Shown: positions 1-12,474, numbered from the stretch's first letter. The stretch: 64,000 bases of DNA from Echinometra lucunter (GCA_029962745.1 CM057152.1:20352324-20416323), one strand, 5' to 3'. The notes: generated from the letters alone by a model not told the origin. Program-made: numbers and translations.

Positions 1-258
1 AAACCATTTCTTTTCATTATCATTGTTATCATTATTATTATTATTTTCATTATTATTACTTGTGGAGTAACGGGTATCTCCTCTCCCTGTTCTAGCAAAG
101 ACATTGGCCTGGCAAAATAATGTTCCGGGTCCAGTTCCTCGTACATCTCCTTGCGCAAGACTTGACACCAGGGGCGTCGCTAGAGAGGGGGTGTGGGTGT
201 GTGTGACACCCCCCCCCCCCCCATTCAAATTGCTTGTCGGCAAATTACGATCGCTGTC

Positions 259-311
<53 letters not shown>

Positions 312-400
312 GAGGGAAGAGGAATGAGGGGAAAAGAAAAGAGAAGTAAGGTGCCCAAACAGAGTCATATTCGGCTTATTTGCTTGTGTATTTTGATGAC
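1..400. repeat. 5' end of window: simple-sequence DNA
   Basis: ATT/ATC-rich start, a poly-C run near 210-222 and a (GA)n microsatellite at about 263-306. The open frames here are translated microsatellite only. Confidence 0.7.
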
Positions 401-424
401 GAAATAATACTGGTACCACGAAAG

Positions 425-1225
425 AGATTGGTGACCAAAATTTGATATCTCATAGTTAATTCCATCGTGTATTTTGATGAAGAATTATCACTTCTACCAT
501 GAAAAAGAGTATATATATTTTCTTCGCTCGCTGCGCTCACTCGTATAACATTAATATTTAGGATGTCTTTGATAGCGAATGAATTAGGCAAGAGAGGTGA
601 CCAAATATATGATTTAGATATATCTTATAGGTCCATCGTGTATTATGATGAAGAATTATCACTTCTACCGCGATGAGCAGTATCTATATTCTTCCTCGCT
701 CGCTGCTCGCTCGTATAATACTTAATACAAGAGGTTTGGGAAAGCAGTAGACAGACAGGATTCGGCAAGCGAGTTGACCAAATATTCATGTATAATTTAC
801 AGATCTTATATAGACCTGTCGTGTATTTCGATGAAGAATACTTCTACAATGAAAAGTAACATTTTTTTCTCGCTCGCTGTTCTCGCTGATATGATATTTA
901 GATACAAGATGGTTTGGGAAAGCAAAAGAATTCTGCAAGCGAGGTGACCAAATAATTTAGATATCTTATAGGCCAATCTTGTATTTTGATAAAGAACCAT
1001 GAAAAGGAGAATAAAGGCCTATATTATTTCCTTGCTCGCTGCGCTCACTCGTATAATATTTAGATAGAGGATGGTTTGGGAAAGCGAATGAATTCTGCAA
1101 GCAAAGTGACCAAATATATAATTTGGATATCATAATATGCCCATCAGGTATTTTGATGAAGAATTATCACTTCTAAAATGAAAAGGAGTATATATATTTT
1201 TCCTGGCTCGCTGCGCTCGTTCGGA
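425..1225. repeat. ~170 bp tandem array, about 4.7 copies
   Basis: The unit landmark GGTGACCAAA recurs near 429, 597, 773, 943 and 1105 (spacing 162-176 bp). Each unit also carries a TGTATTTTGATGAAGAAT block and a conspicuous CGCTCGCTGCGCTCACTCG-like GC block. Copies are diverged by substitutions and small indels. No coding potential. Confidence 0.85.
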
Positions 1226-1229
1226 GACA

Positions 1230-1555
1230 AGTATCAATCGGTTTCATAATAAAATGAGAACTTATATGACACCAAAAAGGAAAATAGTTTTAAACCTATG
1301 GCCTTGGAAACGAAAAGACAGATAGAAGAGTAGTAGGAAATACAAGAATGCATGAGAAGCTGCTGAAGATTTGAGATGTAGAAAGGAGAAAGAGAAAGGG
1401 AATTTTAGCTCAGGGCTGGAGTGCATTTAGTAGATGGTATTACATGTATATGAACTGACAATCAAACAAGAAATGCCATATTAAACATTCAATAAAATGG
1501 CTCTTACAAACTAAAACTATAATTCATTCAAGATCTTCACAATGAATTGAATCGG
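1230..1555. other. Unassigned AT-rich 5' flank
   Basis: No open frame, repeat or RNA signal that I can support. Confidence 0.5.
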
Positions 1556-1559
1556 GCTT

Positions 1560-3310
1560 CATCGATATCTCTCTGTCCTACACTTAATATTGTGGATGAG
1601 TTACATTGAGTTGCCTTGTTTTGCACGGTCGGGCACGGGATAGCCACTTCTGAAACTCGGGAGACTGACAAAGACCTTTACCACGCCTCTCCTCAAAGTG
1701 TCCAATACTGCATGAAGTCTAGGGCACTTTCTTATTGATTTAAAGGTATTGGGGACCTATAGAATTGGCTTGAGGGCGCGCTTTTGAATTCTTTCTCAAA
1801 GCACACTGTCTTTGGGTGAGGACAGGGTGCCAGACTGCCAATGCATATTCAACTAAATGGGCGAATATACCCTCTGAATATCAAGAGTAAATCATCGGTT
1901 GGTATAGTTTGAAGGGAATGAGAGTCCGAAGATGAGCATTCATTTGTTTGCTTCCTTGAGCATAGCGTCAACCTGCTCGACCCACTTCAAGTTAGATTGT
2001 ATATTCCTATAAAATCTTCACTGCTTTCACTTCAGACAACGTGTCAGATTAGTAGAATCGGCTCATGCCTGCCAAAGTTAACACACATCGACTTACACTT
2101 ACTATACTATTCAAAGACATTTCATTTTGGCATACCATTCATTAAGGGAGTTCCTGAACCTTATACTAGTCGCACCCCGTGGTCTCGATTCAACTTTCAT
2201 GTCCTCAACGTGTTACAATTAAGCATTTTAGCTCATAAGAAGTGAGAGTATCAATAATAATAATAAAAAAGATAGCCGGTCCCACCTAGATACCCTAAGG
2301 GGACCCAGCTGTCAATGACGACCACTGTGACAGACATCCTCGATACCTAACTCTCGGTGGGTACGGCCAGTTAGGAAGATGGAAATCCATCTTACAGTGA
2401 ATCCTTCGGGGTTCAGTTCTATCATTTTCCATAGCACTACAGTGTGGTCCATACTATCAACTTTGCACATCACTTGAGTCCAAGAAAAAAAAGTGACATA
2501 TGCCTTAGAATTACAGATCAATATTCTTTTCTCTACCTTGTTGTATCATTTACTTCTTGTATGTGTTGAACTTTTTTTTTCTTTTAAATGTGTTGCTGTT
2601 AAACTTTGCTGTAAATATTTTTCATCTGTATAATAGTGCTAAATACGTATCAGCAGTCAAGTTGTTCCGTTCTGTTTAAGACCCCATAGTAAATAAGCTC
2701 TCGAACTTTCATGGGTCATCCTGTCAAGCTTTTATGAACTTCTACTTCATACATATGTTCTTTGTCACTATGTATATCTGAACTTGACAAATAAATCAAA
2801 TAAAATTATTTTTTTAAAAACACTTTAAAGAAATCTGTTGTGACAATAGTAGACAGTAATAATAGATAGTAGTCTCTAATTTGTCGGCATTTGCACACAG
2901 ATAATTCACTAGGTCACTCAAGTAATGTGTTGTTGATGAGCACGACTACCATGCTGATTTTGATCAAGAAGAGGAATAATATCTGATAGTAACCACTTCG
3001 TTATGAGTTTAGTCTGCAACTGTCGAGCACTGATCAGTTAAAGCAATTGGACGCAGCTGATCAAGTCTCGGTGGCATTGGAACAACGATAGCCTTCCAAT
3101 GTTGCGGTACAATGCCACCGAGAAACGAAACATATAGGAGAAGAGGCGTACAATTAGCCAAAACTCCATCATGTCCTGAATATTTTCCAGCCTTCACTTT
3201 GGAAAGCTCCCGATAGACCTCCCATCGTTGGATCACCGGAGGCTAACTTGCTGGTAGGAATGCAGGCAAGTCATGGTCATTGGTTGGATTGCCCTTGACA
3301 GCTAATAGCT
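1560..3310 (-). mobile_element. Dead non-LTR (LINE) retrotransposon, RT-to-3' part
   Basis: Read on the minus strand from 3310 down. A LPAFLPAS block and WEVYRELSKVKAGKYSGHDG (reverse transcriptase motif with KxxGxDG) are followed by GGIVPQHWKAIVVPMP and LRPIALTD (3236-3009). Then come MDHTVVLWKMI and WISIFLTGRT (2500-2312), VPLGYLGGTGYLF (degraded GVPQG box), and further frame-shifted remnants to about 1560 including an ERIQKRA-like block and an FxxWL end. Many stops and frameshifts are present. The motif order fits the CR1/Jockey group. A ~480 bp unrelated stretch interrupts it at about 2522-3005. Confidence 0.75.
2522..3005 (+). mobile_element. Insertion within the LINE, possibly a retro-element 3' tail
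   Basis: Separates two adjacent RT blocks. The plus strand ends with TTGACAAATAAATCAAATAAAA and a poly-A-like stretch near 2780-2820, which looks like a poly(A)-signal-bearing 3' tail. Ends not resolved. Confidence 0.35.
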
Positions 3311-4498
3311 GGGGGGGGGGGGGGGGGTTAATGGGTCCAACACAACACTGTTATAAAAGACATATGACCAAAACAAAAATGTATACTCACATCAAGCAAT
3401 CATAGAACGTAACCCATGTAAAGTAAAAAAAGAAAAAAAAAAGTAACAGTCATTTAGAAACAGAACAAAAGATGCAGGTAATCAACTTTTTCCACTTTTT
3501 GCTCTCGAGCTGATTTCGTTGTTGGTGGTGGTGGTGGGTTTTTTTTTTTTTTTTTTCAAACTCGTATAAAGGTGGGGGGAGGGGGTCCTCCTTCTAGAGA
3601 GGATCGGGTGATGACAGTCATCTTCCCCACTGTCACTTACTACATTATCAAACTGAATGAAAGTCGATCTATGTTCCTCAAAAAACATGTACCAGGACAG
3701 CGTCAATTGATATGTTTCGCAATGAACAACTGTGACTATACGGGCTAAAGTCAAAAGATGGGGCAATACTTGATTCCGCAGCGGCGCGGCGCGCAGAGAT
3801 ATAGATATGATACGATTCTATATTTGGCTTTCCATAACCCGCACTCACTCGAAGTGACTGGAGAACACAACTCGCGAGGGCAAGAGAGGTAAACATAAGA
3901 TGAAAGTGTATATTTTTGCATAAGACTGGTTGAATAATTGTAAAAAATTGTGAAATATAAATGTAACTAGATGTCGGGCATAATGAAAATGTTGCGTGAA
4001 GTAGGGTGTGATTGTAATTTTTGTAACTTTAACGTTAGGTGCCGCTACCAGCAAGCTCAAGTTGTGCAGTGCAGAGTTACCGTACTCCGGCCGTAGCTAT
4101 TTGGGGGGTAGGTGGACAGGGGCTGAATTATGGGCCGCCAGTTCTCCCGCGTAGCCCAAGCCGCGGGTGATTCAAAATCAGCGGAGTGAAGGTGGATCAT
4201 TTTGCTTTTGGCCAGAAATGTTATCAGACTCGCAAATGTTTCACTGCTGAATCTTGTGCTGTGCAGATCGTCCCTTCCGCTGGGCTACATTTGCGTGCGC
4301 GTTCTAGCCCCTATTCTCTGCTCTGGGTTTGCCTGATGGCATGATATTGATATATGAATCATGATGCATCCAGACCAAAGTCCAAAGTTTGCATGTCACT
4401 AAACATTTGGCAAACACAGGGAATAGGAGACATGGGGAATGGGGGGCATTTCGTTAGGACCAGACATGTCAAGTTTCACGCGTTACATGCATTAGGCG
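3311..4498. other. Simple-sequence and GC-rich flank
   Basis: Poly-G run at ~3311-3327, poly-A at ~3425-3445, poly-T at ~3540-3556. From about 4060 to 4330 the DNA is clearly more GC-rich than its surroundings, with no frame or motif that I recognise. It could be an old element or a CpG-rich regulatory block; no evidence decides. Confidence 0.4.
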
Positions 4499-4656
4499 TG
4501 AGACTCCCACTTTGGGGGCTCTTGCTCATCCCGAAAAATCTCTTTCTCACGCCTACATCACAGCCTATCCCCATATATAGACAAGGCCTTGGGATCTCAT
4601 GGTTCCCTGCCTAAAATCTCACGCATTGCTGGTCTTTAACCTTGGCGTGTCTGTAG
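4499..4656. repeat. Direct repeat, copy 1 (~160 bp)
   Basis: Shares long identity blocks (GGGCTCTTGCTCATCCC, AATCTCTTTCTCACGCCTAC, ATCACAGCCTAT) and order with 5509-5661, about 1.0 kb downstream in the same orientation. Confidence 0.85.
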
Positions 4657-4724
4657 GGCCAGGATGACTAGTGTGGAAGGCTGCATGGAAAGTAAAAAAA
4701 AAAAAAGGAATGCTTACGCTTCCC

Positions 4725-5251
4725 CCGGGGGGGGTACTAGACCCCAAAAGTGGTAGGTATGTGCCGCGGGCGAGACAAAAAACGGGGGCTTTGGAACGGG
4801 CTTATTGTGAAAAGGAGGGTCTTCGGAACGGGCTTCGGAACCAAAAATGTTTGTGAAAACGGGGGTCTTTGGCACGGTTCGCCTGCGTGTGCGTGCGTAT
4901 GTATCCCTATGGAACGGGCATACGTGCATGCAGCTAGCCCGCCGGCACGGGCGCCGGGTGCGATCCCGCAGAGGCGATGGTCAGACAGCGCTCTGCGGGC
5001 CGCTTTTCACCAAAAATGCAGCTCATTGTAGCGGATCAATGCGGCCGGAACGGCGTAACGAAAAATATGCGAAGCTTTGGAACGGATTTCTTTCTTCTTT
5101 TTTCTCGATAAGAAGAAAATGCTATCCTTTGGAACGGCTTTCTTTCTTCTTTTTCTCAATAAGATAAAAATGCTATGCTTTGGAACGGAAATTTGAGTGT
5201 AAAAATGGGGGTCTTCTCCGCGGCACATACCCACCACGCATTATATACTGA

Positions 5252-5289
<38 letters not shown>

Positions 5290-5290
5290 G
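4725..5290. mobile_element. 566 bp inverted-repeat element with 9 bp target duplication
   Basis: Termini are CCCGGGGGGGGTACT... and ...CCCCCCCGGG. Inner arms GGTAGGTATGTGCCGCGG (4752-4769) and CCGCGGCACATACCCACC (5218-5235) are near-perfect inverted repeats. ACGCTTCCC occurs directly at both borders (4716-4724 and 5291-5299), a 9 bp duplication as made by Mutator-like and some other cut-and-paste elements. The inside repeats a CTTTGGAACGG motif about seven times. Non-autonomous, with no transposase frame. Confidence 0.75.
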
Positions 5291-5508
5291 ACGCTTCCCT
5301 CCACGAAGCCACTCATAGGCCCATGCCAGTGTGGCACTTTGTCAGACGTTCAGAGTTGCAGTAGGCAAAAACAGACACACAAATTATGCTCTAAGCAAGC
5401 TTTAATTTCCTTATATTTCCTAAATTATCTGATTCAGGGACTCTTCAATCACTGTGCTACAAATTTGAGGTTTCCGAGTTGAAAGTGAAATTTTAGATGC
5501 AGACATCC

Positions 5509-5661
5509 CGCATTTTGGGCTCTTGCTCATCCCCAAAAATCTCTTTCTCACGCCTACATCACAGCCTATTCCCATATATATTATACACACACCTGGCGAT
5601 CTCGTGCATTGCCTGCCTAAAACCTCCCGATTACTGGTCTTTGACCTTGGCGTTTCTGTAA
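5509..5661. repeat. Direct repeat, copy 2 (~155 bp)
   Basis: Partner of 4499-4656. It diverges in the middle by an expanded TATATATTATACACACACC segment. Confidence 0.85.
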
Positions 5662-5811
5662 ATGGGTATTTTCTTGTGTATGAATGATCTAAACTGCACT
5701 AGTCCCCGCAAATACAAAGTTATTGAAGCCTGTTCACCCGTAAAAGCTATTGTGGAGTACAAGCTTATTTATAGATATAAGCTTGTATGTATAGTCATGT
5801 ACCGGTATTAT

Positions 5812-6230
5812 ATTACCGAACACGCGCATTTATGCATCTGAAATTAAATTCCTACCCGTAGAACTATGCTACATTCCCCTCAGGGAATTTCCAAAGGAAA
5901 ATGACAAAAAAAGAGGCATAAACACTTTGGCAGTATCATTTTAACACATTATTTATTAGCAAACAATTAAAAACATAAAAGATTGCAGATTTCATAAATT
6001 TTTTCCCATAGAAAACAAACGTTCAGTAATACACTACCCTTTATAGGTCACCAAAGCACCACGCATGTGAAGAGGGTGCGTTCGGAAGGTTATATGGTAT
6101 CAAAGATTACATATCTTTGCAAAATTTTTACATCTTTGTTTTCTGTAGGGTTTTGAGTTTTCATTGTGTAAGTTTGATAAATAGTCACTGAATATTTTAT
6201 TTGATATGATCGAATTAAGTGTTCGGTAAT
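5812..6230. mobile_element. Short inverted-repeat element (ATTACCGAACAC ends)
   Basis: ATTACCGAACAC at 5812-5823 is perfectly inverted at 6219-6230 (GTGTTCGGTAAT). The interior is AT-rich and non-coding. Consistent with a ~420 bp MITE; target duplication not evident. Confidence 0.5.
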
Positions 6231-6516
6231 AGGATCCACTTCCATATGAGAGCACGTAGCCTGGCATTTTTTCCTATCTCGCTATTACATAGTAGCCATT
6301 TTGTTAGTTTTAGAAACCCCTGGAAAATCACTTTCCCAAGGGCTGATGGTACTATCAACCTTGTAATTATAGGTTGTGACTGACCCAAACCTTTCTACAA
6401 ACTAATTTTAAAATCAGATACTTCTAAACTAAAATTTAGACTAAAAACTACATGTAAGCGATGTAACAGTTGTAGGTTAGTAAGCCAGGTAAATGTTTAC
6501 TTCGTCATGATTTCCC

Positions 6517-6932
6517 TTAACCCATTCGTGACAGGAATTATTTAAAGCCTAATTTGATCAGCTTTTATTCTTCAAATTGGCAACACCAACATTTTTATTT
6601 TATTGCTACATTTTTCTTATAAAACGTCATGTATCTGAAATGAATATAAATTGACAGAAATTGTGATGAGAAGTCAAAAAGTTGCCAATTTGCAGGGGAA
6701 AACAGTGATTTTAAACTTTCTATCACATTGCCAATTTAAGGATTTTAATGCTTATTTTCCTTTAAAAAATTTTCAGCATCAAACAATGAATATTGATGCA
6801 ACCAAAGTGGGCACAGTTTGTGTAGAATTTTTTGCTCTTTCTGCTCATGTATTTGGTATGATTTTTAGGGCTTTGCATCAAAAGATATTAGGACAAACCA
6901 CAAAATGTGGACCTCTGTCACGACTGGGTTAA
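6517..6932. mobile_element. TTAA-bordered MITE, full copy
   Basis: Ends TTAACCCATTCGTGACAG (6517) and CTGTCACGACTGGGTTAA (to 6932) are imperfect inverted repeats bordered by TTAA. A truncated relative lies at 34670-34962 with shared blocks such as CTGCTCATGTATTTGGTATG. TTAA targets are typical of piggyBac and Kolobok elements; no transposase is encoded. Confidence 0.65.
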
Positions 6933-6934
6933 CC

Positions 6935-8735
6935 CATTTTTACGGGTCTGTAAATACAGACGGATGATGAGCACTAGGGCTGCATGATATCGCATTTTTT
7001 AATACCCGATAATTGTCGGCTGTAATATCACTATATGGCAATATATCACGTCCTTAAATTAGTACATTTGAAGCATCTACAGTTCAACAAAAAGCCCCTA
7101 ACTCGCCGTGTGACTGACCATTGGGGTTCCACTTGAGTTTGCATTTTCATTTTGGCTTTTTCCATATCAAATCTCAGACTGCTTTTCAGTAGAATAAGAA
7201 AAAAAAGTAATCAAAATATAAATCGTATAGATTTGAGCTATGAAATATTAACTAGTCTAACATGCAGGCTGCAAGGCTCAGTGAGTGGTCAGCTTCAAAG
7301 GTTGAAGTTCAGTGAGAGTGCAAAAATCATGAAGTATGAGTTGATCTTATACTATGATGTAGTAGATCTAAAGCTCACACACACAAGGTCAAAATACTGT
7401 CAGAAATTCAGTGTTGTAAATACAATGATTGTCTAAAATTCACAAAATAATTACCCAAAATACAAATTACGATGGAATAATAACAATCCTTTTCTGACAA
7501 AGTCAAAGGACATTTTTTATTATCATAAAAATGTCTGGATTGAAGTCACAGTAGGGTGCAAATGAAGACTATCATGTGATATGTCACCACTGAACCGCAA
7601 ACTACATGTGGAGTTCCATGTATGTCACAGACGCTCGTACCTGCAAGATTTGTAAGATTTGATTGCTTCCAAAATAGTCCCTGTCATAGGATAAAAAAAA
7701 GGTTTACACATAAAAATTACCACATAAGAGACAATCGCAAGACAAAATTACCATACATGTAAGTAACTTTTAAACATTGGCAAACAATGGTATGGTTATC
7801 CAAAAGATCTCACAGATGTAATGATATTTAGGGGTTCTTAGAGTGGAAAATTACCAGGAAACATGTGTATATGAGCATGCAAGGCAAATTAGCATTTGTA
7901 TGTTACTGTACCTTTGCCTAATTTCTTGTGTTTTGAATGTATTGATCAAGTAAAACTGTTCTATTCTCAAAAAATCTGATGGTTTTGATAGTGATAAAGT
8001 GTTATACAAATGAAAATTAAGAATGGAAATCATTTTCTAAATCTCTGTTTCTGGTCATGGAAATATGAAATCGTAAATGGAATATATTATAATAATGATA
8101 ATAATATTCTCTCTGAGATGTGTCTAAGCGCTTTACAGATATATTATTATTATAATCTAAAGTATATGGGTAAAATACATTAAAAGAGGACTTTGATTGT
8201 TGAAAAACATTCACATGCAAATTTTTTTTTTTTTTTAAAGTTTTCATAAATAACCATCTACATGTACCAGAAATCGAATGTTAAAAACAAGGATTTGCTG
8301 CATATACATGTACTGTATGCTTTTCAACAGTAGTAACATACAATGAAATACTTATAGTGAAAAACTGTCTTACAATGAGGTCAATTTTACGTGGAGTGAT
8401 AAACATGCACAAACATGTCAATTCACTCTCCAGACTCTTTGTTGTTGACTCTGGTCTGGGTAATGCCATCATTGTAGGGAACAAAAAAATGAACAAAAGA
8501 AAGGAATGTACTTACTGGCTGGAAGGTGATAAGGGAGATTTCGGAATAGAGCTGTCTTGGTCCATTTGTATTTAAAGCCTTTGTGGAATAAAGTATACAA
8601 GCTGAGATTTTAAGATATGGTTAGATGAACACAGAATATTAAGTGGTCTCATTCAAATCTCAATACACTCTTTTATAGCATTTGATATCAGAGACAGTTA
8701 GCAGTCAGTTCGTAGAGCATTTGATATAAAAGCCA
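6935..8735. other. AT-rich 5' flank with no supported gene
   Basis: Short frames only, none with a recognisable domain. A SINE-tail-like AATAATGATAATAAT...AGCGCTTTAC block is at 8085-8160. Confidence 0.5.
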
Positions 8736-8737
8736 TG

Positions 8738-8955
8738 GGGGCCATGTCCCATACTACCATAACGATTCCATATGAGAAATGAACGCGTACGTTTATTGGA
8801 CTTTTTAAATTTGTTCTTTAGCTGGTTTACAGACGTATCTAGACGTTGGCAGACGACGCTAGTTAATGGCCACAATTTTTTGAATTTGCTTCCGTCTGAC
8901 ACCGTCTGACGAGAAAATTCAGACGGAGGCAGACGGTAGTATGGGACAGGGCCCT
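8738..8955. mobile_element. ~218 bp MITE
   Basis: GGGGCCATGTCCCATACTACC at the left is inverted at the right (GGTAGTATGGGACAGGGCCC). The interior repeats CGTCTGNC/GACG motifs. Non-coding. Confidence 0.75.
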
Positions 8956-9167
8956 AAAGTTTTCTTTTTAACTCTCTATGAGAAATAGAAAGAACATATT
9001 CGAAGAATTCCTGACAAACTTTCATTCAGACATTGACAGGTAATCATGGAAAATCCTGTTGATAAGTGTTGAAAAAATAGAAGTAGGTAATTTTACGCTC
9101 TGCAAAAATGCTGAAATTCAAGATTCTGCTCTTTTGTAAAACACTATTTCAAGATTAGAACCGATAG

Positions 9168-9560
9168 GAAGATGAGCTACAAACTTGGTGCTAGTATGTA
9201 TCACCATACATGAAAAGATGATCTGAGTAGATTTGGGGGTACATGTATGAAGGTCAGAGATCACGGGTCAGTTTCTAAAATTTCAAGTGTCAGCCTCGTT
9301 ATCCCAATATCTCGAGAACAGTTAAAGATATGAACTTCATACGTGGTGCTAGTATGAATCACCACAGGAAGATGATCTGAAATAGTTTGGGGGCTGTAGG
9401 TCAAGGATCAAAGGTTGTAGGGGTTAATTTCTGAAATATTAGATTTATTCTTGTCAACACGATATCTCAAGAACCAGTTGAACCAACTTTAAACTTGGTG
9501 TTACATGTAGTATGCATCACCATAGTGAGAGAAATTGATAAGATTTTTTAAAGCAGGTTT
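9168..9560. repeat. Degenerate ~150 bp tandem repeat
   Basis: Three units, each with a CAATATCTCGAGAAC-type start and an AACTTGGTGCTAGTATGTATCACCATA-type block (near 9181, 9330, 9487). A single related block (GTCAACACGATATCTCAAGAA) recurs at 55838-55858. Confidence 0.7.
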
Positions 9561-9998
9561 ACATGTAGTTGGTCAGAAAGGTCAGTATGCATGAAAATAA
9601 GATTTTGGTATGTGTGACTATGAGGAGACAAAGTAATCAGACTTGTTTGTTGATAGGTCAAAGGTCAAAAAGGTCATTTAACTTGCAATTATACGATTTT
9701 TATGCTGGTTGTTACAAAAATTCAAGAAGAGTTTGAAACAAAGTTAAAAGAGTCTTATTGAGGCATGTACATGTAGGAGATATTGCATTCATCTTGTTTT
9801 TTCCTCATGTTTATTCTGTGATATTTCTATGGTTCAACACACTAATGTAACCCTTGGAGTACGAAGCCTGAGATGACTCGGGCTAGGGTCTGTAAAAAAT
9901 GTTTGTTTTACTTAAATCAAACCATGGTCAAGGGTTTGATAAACTTTGTATGATTTCATTCAAAACTATTTTTTTCTTTTTCTTTTTTTTTTCTACAG
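9561..9998. other. 5' flank, AT-rich
   Basis: Continuation of the degenerate repeat, then a truncated TTAA mini-element (9845-9905) and a T-rich tract. No gene seen. Confidence 0.4.
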
Positions 9999-10142
9999 AA
10001 TCTTTGGATCTCATCGATTTTTTAAAGGAAGTGGCATACAGAGGAATATTAAGAGGAGTAAAAAGGAAGGCTTTTCTAACATTGAACTCATTGCTCATGC
10101 TTAGAACGTCAAGACTGGTCAAATTTCAGGAATGACATGCAG
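9999..10142 (+). other. Possible non-coding 5' exon of the formin gene
   Basis: A strong pyrimidine tract ending TTCTACAG precedes this segment and ATGCAG|GTCAGG follows. Its open frame (ESLDLIDFLKEVAYRG...) ends at 10135 and matches nothing I recognise. It would supply a 5' UTR spliced to the TTTCAG at 10676. Transcript evidence is needed; chance splice-like signals are common in such T-rich DNA. Confidence 0.25.
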
Positions 10143-10685
10143 GTCAGGACAGAGTGGTCTGAGAATCAGCTTGAAAGAATTGCTTCATATTTCTAACTGA
10201 CGTAGGCATTTCATTTCTGTCCACCTTGCTGTACTGCTGTTAATGTATGTACCCTGGCTTTGTTATGTGCATGAGGGAAATAGCTTCTGCTGTAAATTTA
10301 TGGACAAATAGTGATTGGTATCATTTCAGCAGTTTTGGATAATACAAATTGCCATGGGTGATTGGAATGGTAATCACTGAGATGAATTCAATCAGTCAGT
10401 TGGAATACCACAATGACAGCTATTTCTCTGCATGGCTGAGCAGAAAGACCAAGGAATATAGGCAGAATATTTACAGCAAAGTGTTTTTGCAATAATCAAG
10501 TTGAACTTGCTGTATTTGAACAGAAATTGAAATTCACATTAGTATGTAGGAGTGTCATGTGTTTGTTGTTATACATCAAACTCATTCAAGTAATCCAATA
10601 ATGCAAGAAGAAAATAGCATCTTATCTGTTGGGCAGCGAGAAACTTTTGTGAGCATCAACTCTCCTCATGTTTCAGTAACTCATT

Positions 10686-12474
10686 ATGGAAGGAAAAATG
10701 GAGGAAAAGAAGCATAAGCATGTCAAAAATTATAGTGATCAGTATTCTGGATCTCATGGAAATATAAGCAGCAGCATCATGGAACAAAGTGCAGGAAAGC
10801 CTGGGAGGGAACAACCTGGAGCTGTTACGTCACCCACGTCTGGAAATGGAAGGGTGAACAGGATGCAGGCTGTACGGACAGAGACCATCGAGGAGACGGT
10901 GTGTGTTTACGAAATCTCCAGTTCAGGCAATGGAACCGATACAGTAGGAACAAGGAGAAATTCAGAAACACTTTGTGCAGAGGTGATTGGAAATTGTGCT
11001 TCATCAAGGAGACGATCATCCAGTCCCAATACTAATAGTGATATGCTGCAAGGTAGGAATAGAAGTGGCATTCAGTCTAACACATCACATGGTATTGACT
11101 GGGATGCAGCATTGCATCAGAAGGAGAACAGCGATCCTAATCGTCTTCCAGGGCACTCTGAATTGGTGGATGCGGTGTTTTCTCCCCATAGATTTGGGAA
11201 GTCAGATTTATCCACAGAAGTGACATTACCAATGATAACTACGCAGGCTGGTCATGCAGGTGGTGAAAAAAATGACAGGGAAGATCCTCGTATTGGGGGT
11301 GAGAACACGGGTGTTAGGCAGTCAACCCCTCATGGTGGTTCCTACCACATAAACTACAATCCTGCCTACAAAGACGATGATAGAACATTTAACCTTGGTA
11401 ACCCATCTACCCCGAGGTATCCTCAAGCTATGCCAGAAGAGACAGCCCAACAGAATGGCACTGAGAAGACTTTGAGTGATCTGCCAAGTGAATATCGTTT
11501 ACAACCTCCAACTTCCTTATCTCTGAAAGACAAACTATTTGTAATGGGACCTCAAGACAACACACCCAGTGATATAGAGTTCTATGACTGCCATTCCCAA
11601 CTTGGGGAACAGAGAGAAACACCTGACCAAGACCTGTTTACTCCAGAGACTGACAGCAGCTCAGTAAAGCAAGATTTAGACAAGACAAGCAAAAGTGACC
11701 CAAGTCCTTCAGAGAGATGGCACATTGGAACAGGAGCTTCTGCCACTATGCACCAAGCCTCACACGATTCAGAAGAAGGGGATATAAGTCTTGTCAAGAA
11801 GAGAGATGGACCGACAGCACAGTCAGGTGAAGCTAACTTTCCATCTCCACCCAATCCAGTTCGCATTCCACTTTTCCAGAAAGACCCAAGTGACACTAAG
11901 AATTCCAAGCAAGTGCAGGAGTCAAGAAATGGGAGTTTAGGCGCCATGGAGAGATTCAAACGCTTTCTCTCCTTTGGGGAAAAGGATCCGCCACCAGAAA
12001 CCAAAGACACATCTCCTACCTTCTCCATGTCCTTCCCTTCCCTTCCAGACTTGTCATCTTCCACCCAAGCTGTCAAATCTTTCAATCTTTCCCAGGAGCA
12101 GCCCCATTCGTCACCATCTCAGGCACGTGCAGCAATGACACCCTGTGAACGTGGCGAAAAGAGCTGGCGGAAAGAAACATCCTATGGCTTCCCCTCTCCT
12201 GAGATAACTCTCAAAAGACCGCAAACACTGTTCAAATTCAATACCTCCCCATATGACAAGAATACAGAGACACGTAAGACCCGTAGGCGCTCTACTGAGG
12301 TACCTGTTGCAGGGTTGACCAGTCCATTGTCTGCCAGTGAACGATTGCTAAAGTCACCCAGAACCCCAAGGGTGCCAATGTCCCCCAGAGAACCGTCAGC
12401 TTATCTTGCAGCCAAAGAGAAGCAGGCTAAGCTGGACTTTAGGATCAACTTTAAGGATCAGGCTAACTTTACAG
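10686..12474 (+). CDS. Formin coding exon 1: long low-complexity N-terminus
   Basis: Encodes residues 1-596 plus one base of 597, ending at the donor ACAG|GTACGT. The sequence is rich in Ser, Thr, Pro and charged residues with no recognisable fold for about 575 residues. Visible short motifs are a basic/hydrophobic [10 protein letters not shown] at 421, an RRRST basophilic-kinase-type site near 533, and several SP/TP sites (SPRTP, MSPREP) around 556-572. The last residues ([16 protein letters not shown]) run into the DEP-like fold that continues in exon 2. A TTTCAG just before 10677 suggests the exon is spliced to an upstream non-coding exon, with TAACTCATT as its 5' UTR. Long, poorly conserved N-termini are usual in the FMN class. 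Confidence 0.9.

Noticed and set aside
4750..5167. Overlapping plus-strand frames of 93-106 residues
   Set aside because: Lie wholly within the inverted-repeat element and encode only its repeated CTTTGGAACGG motif.
11582..12085. 167-residue minus-strand frame opposite formin exon 1
   Set aside because: Shadow of the coding exon; no independent motif.
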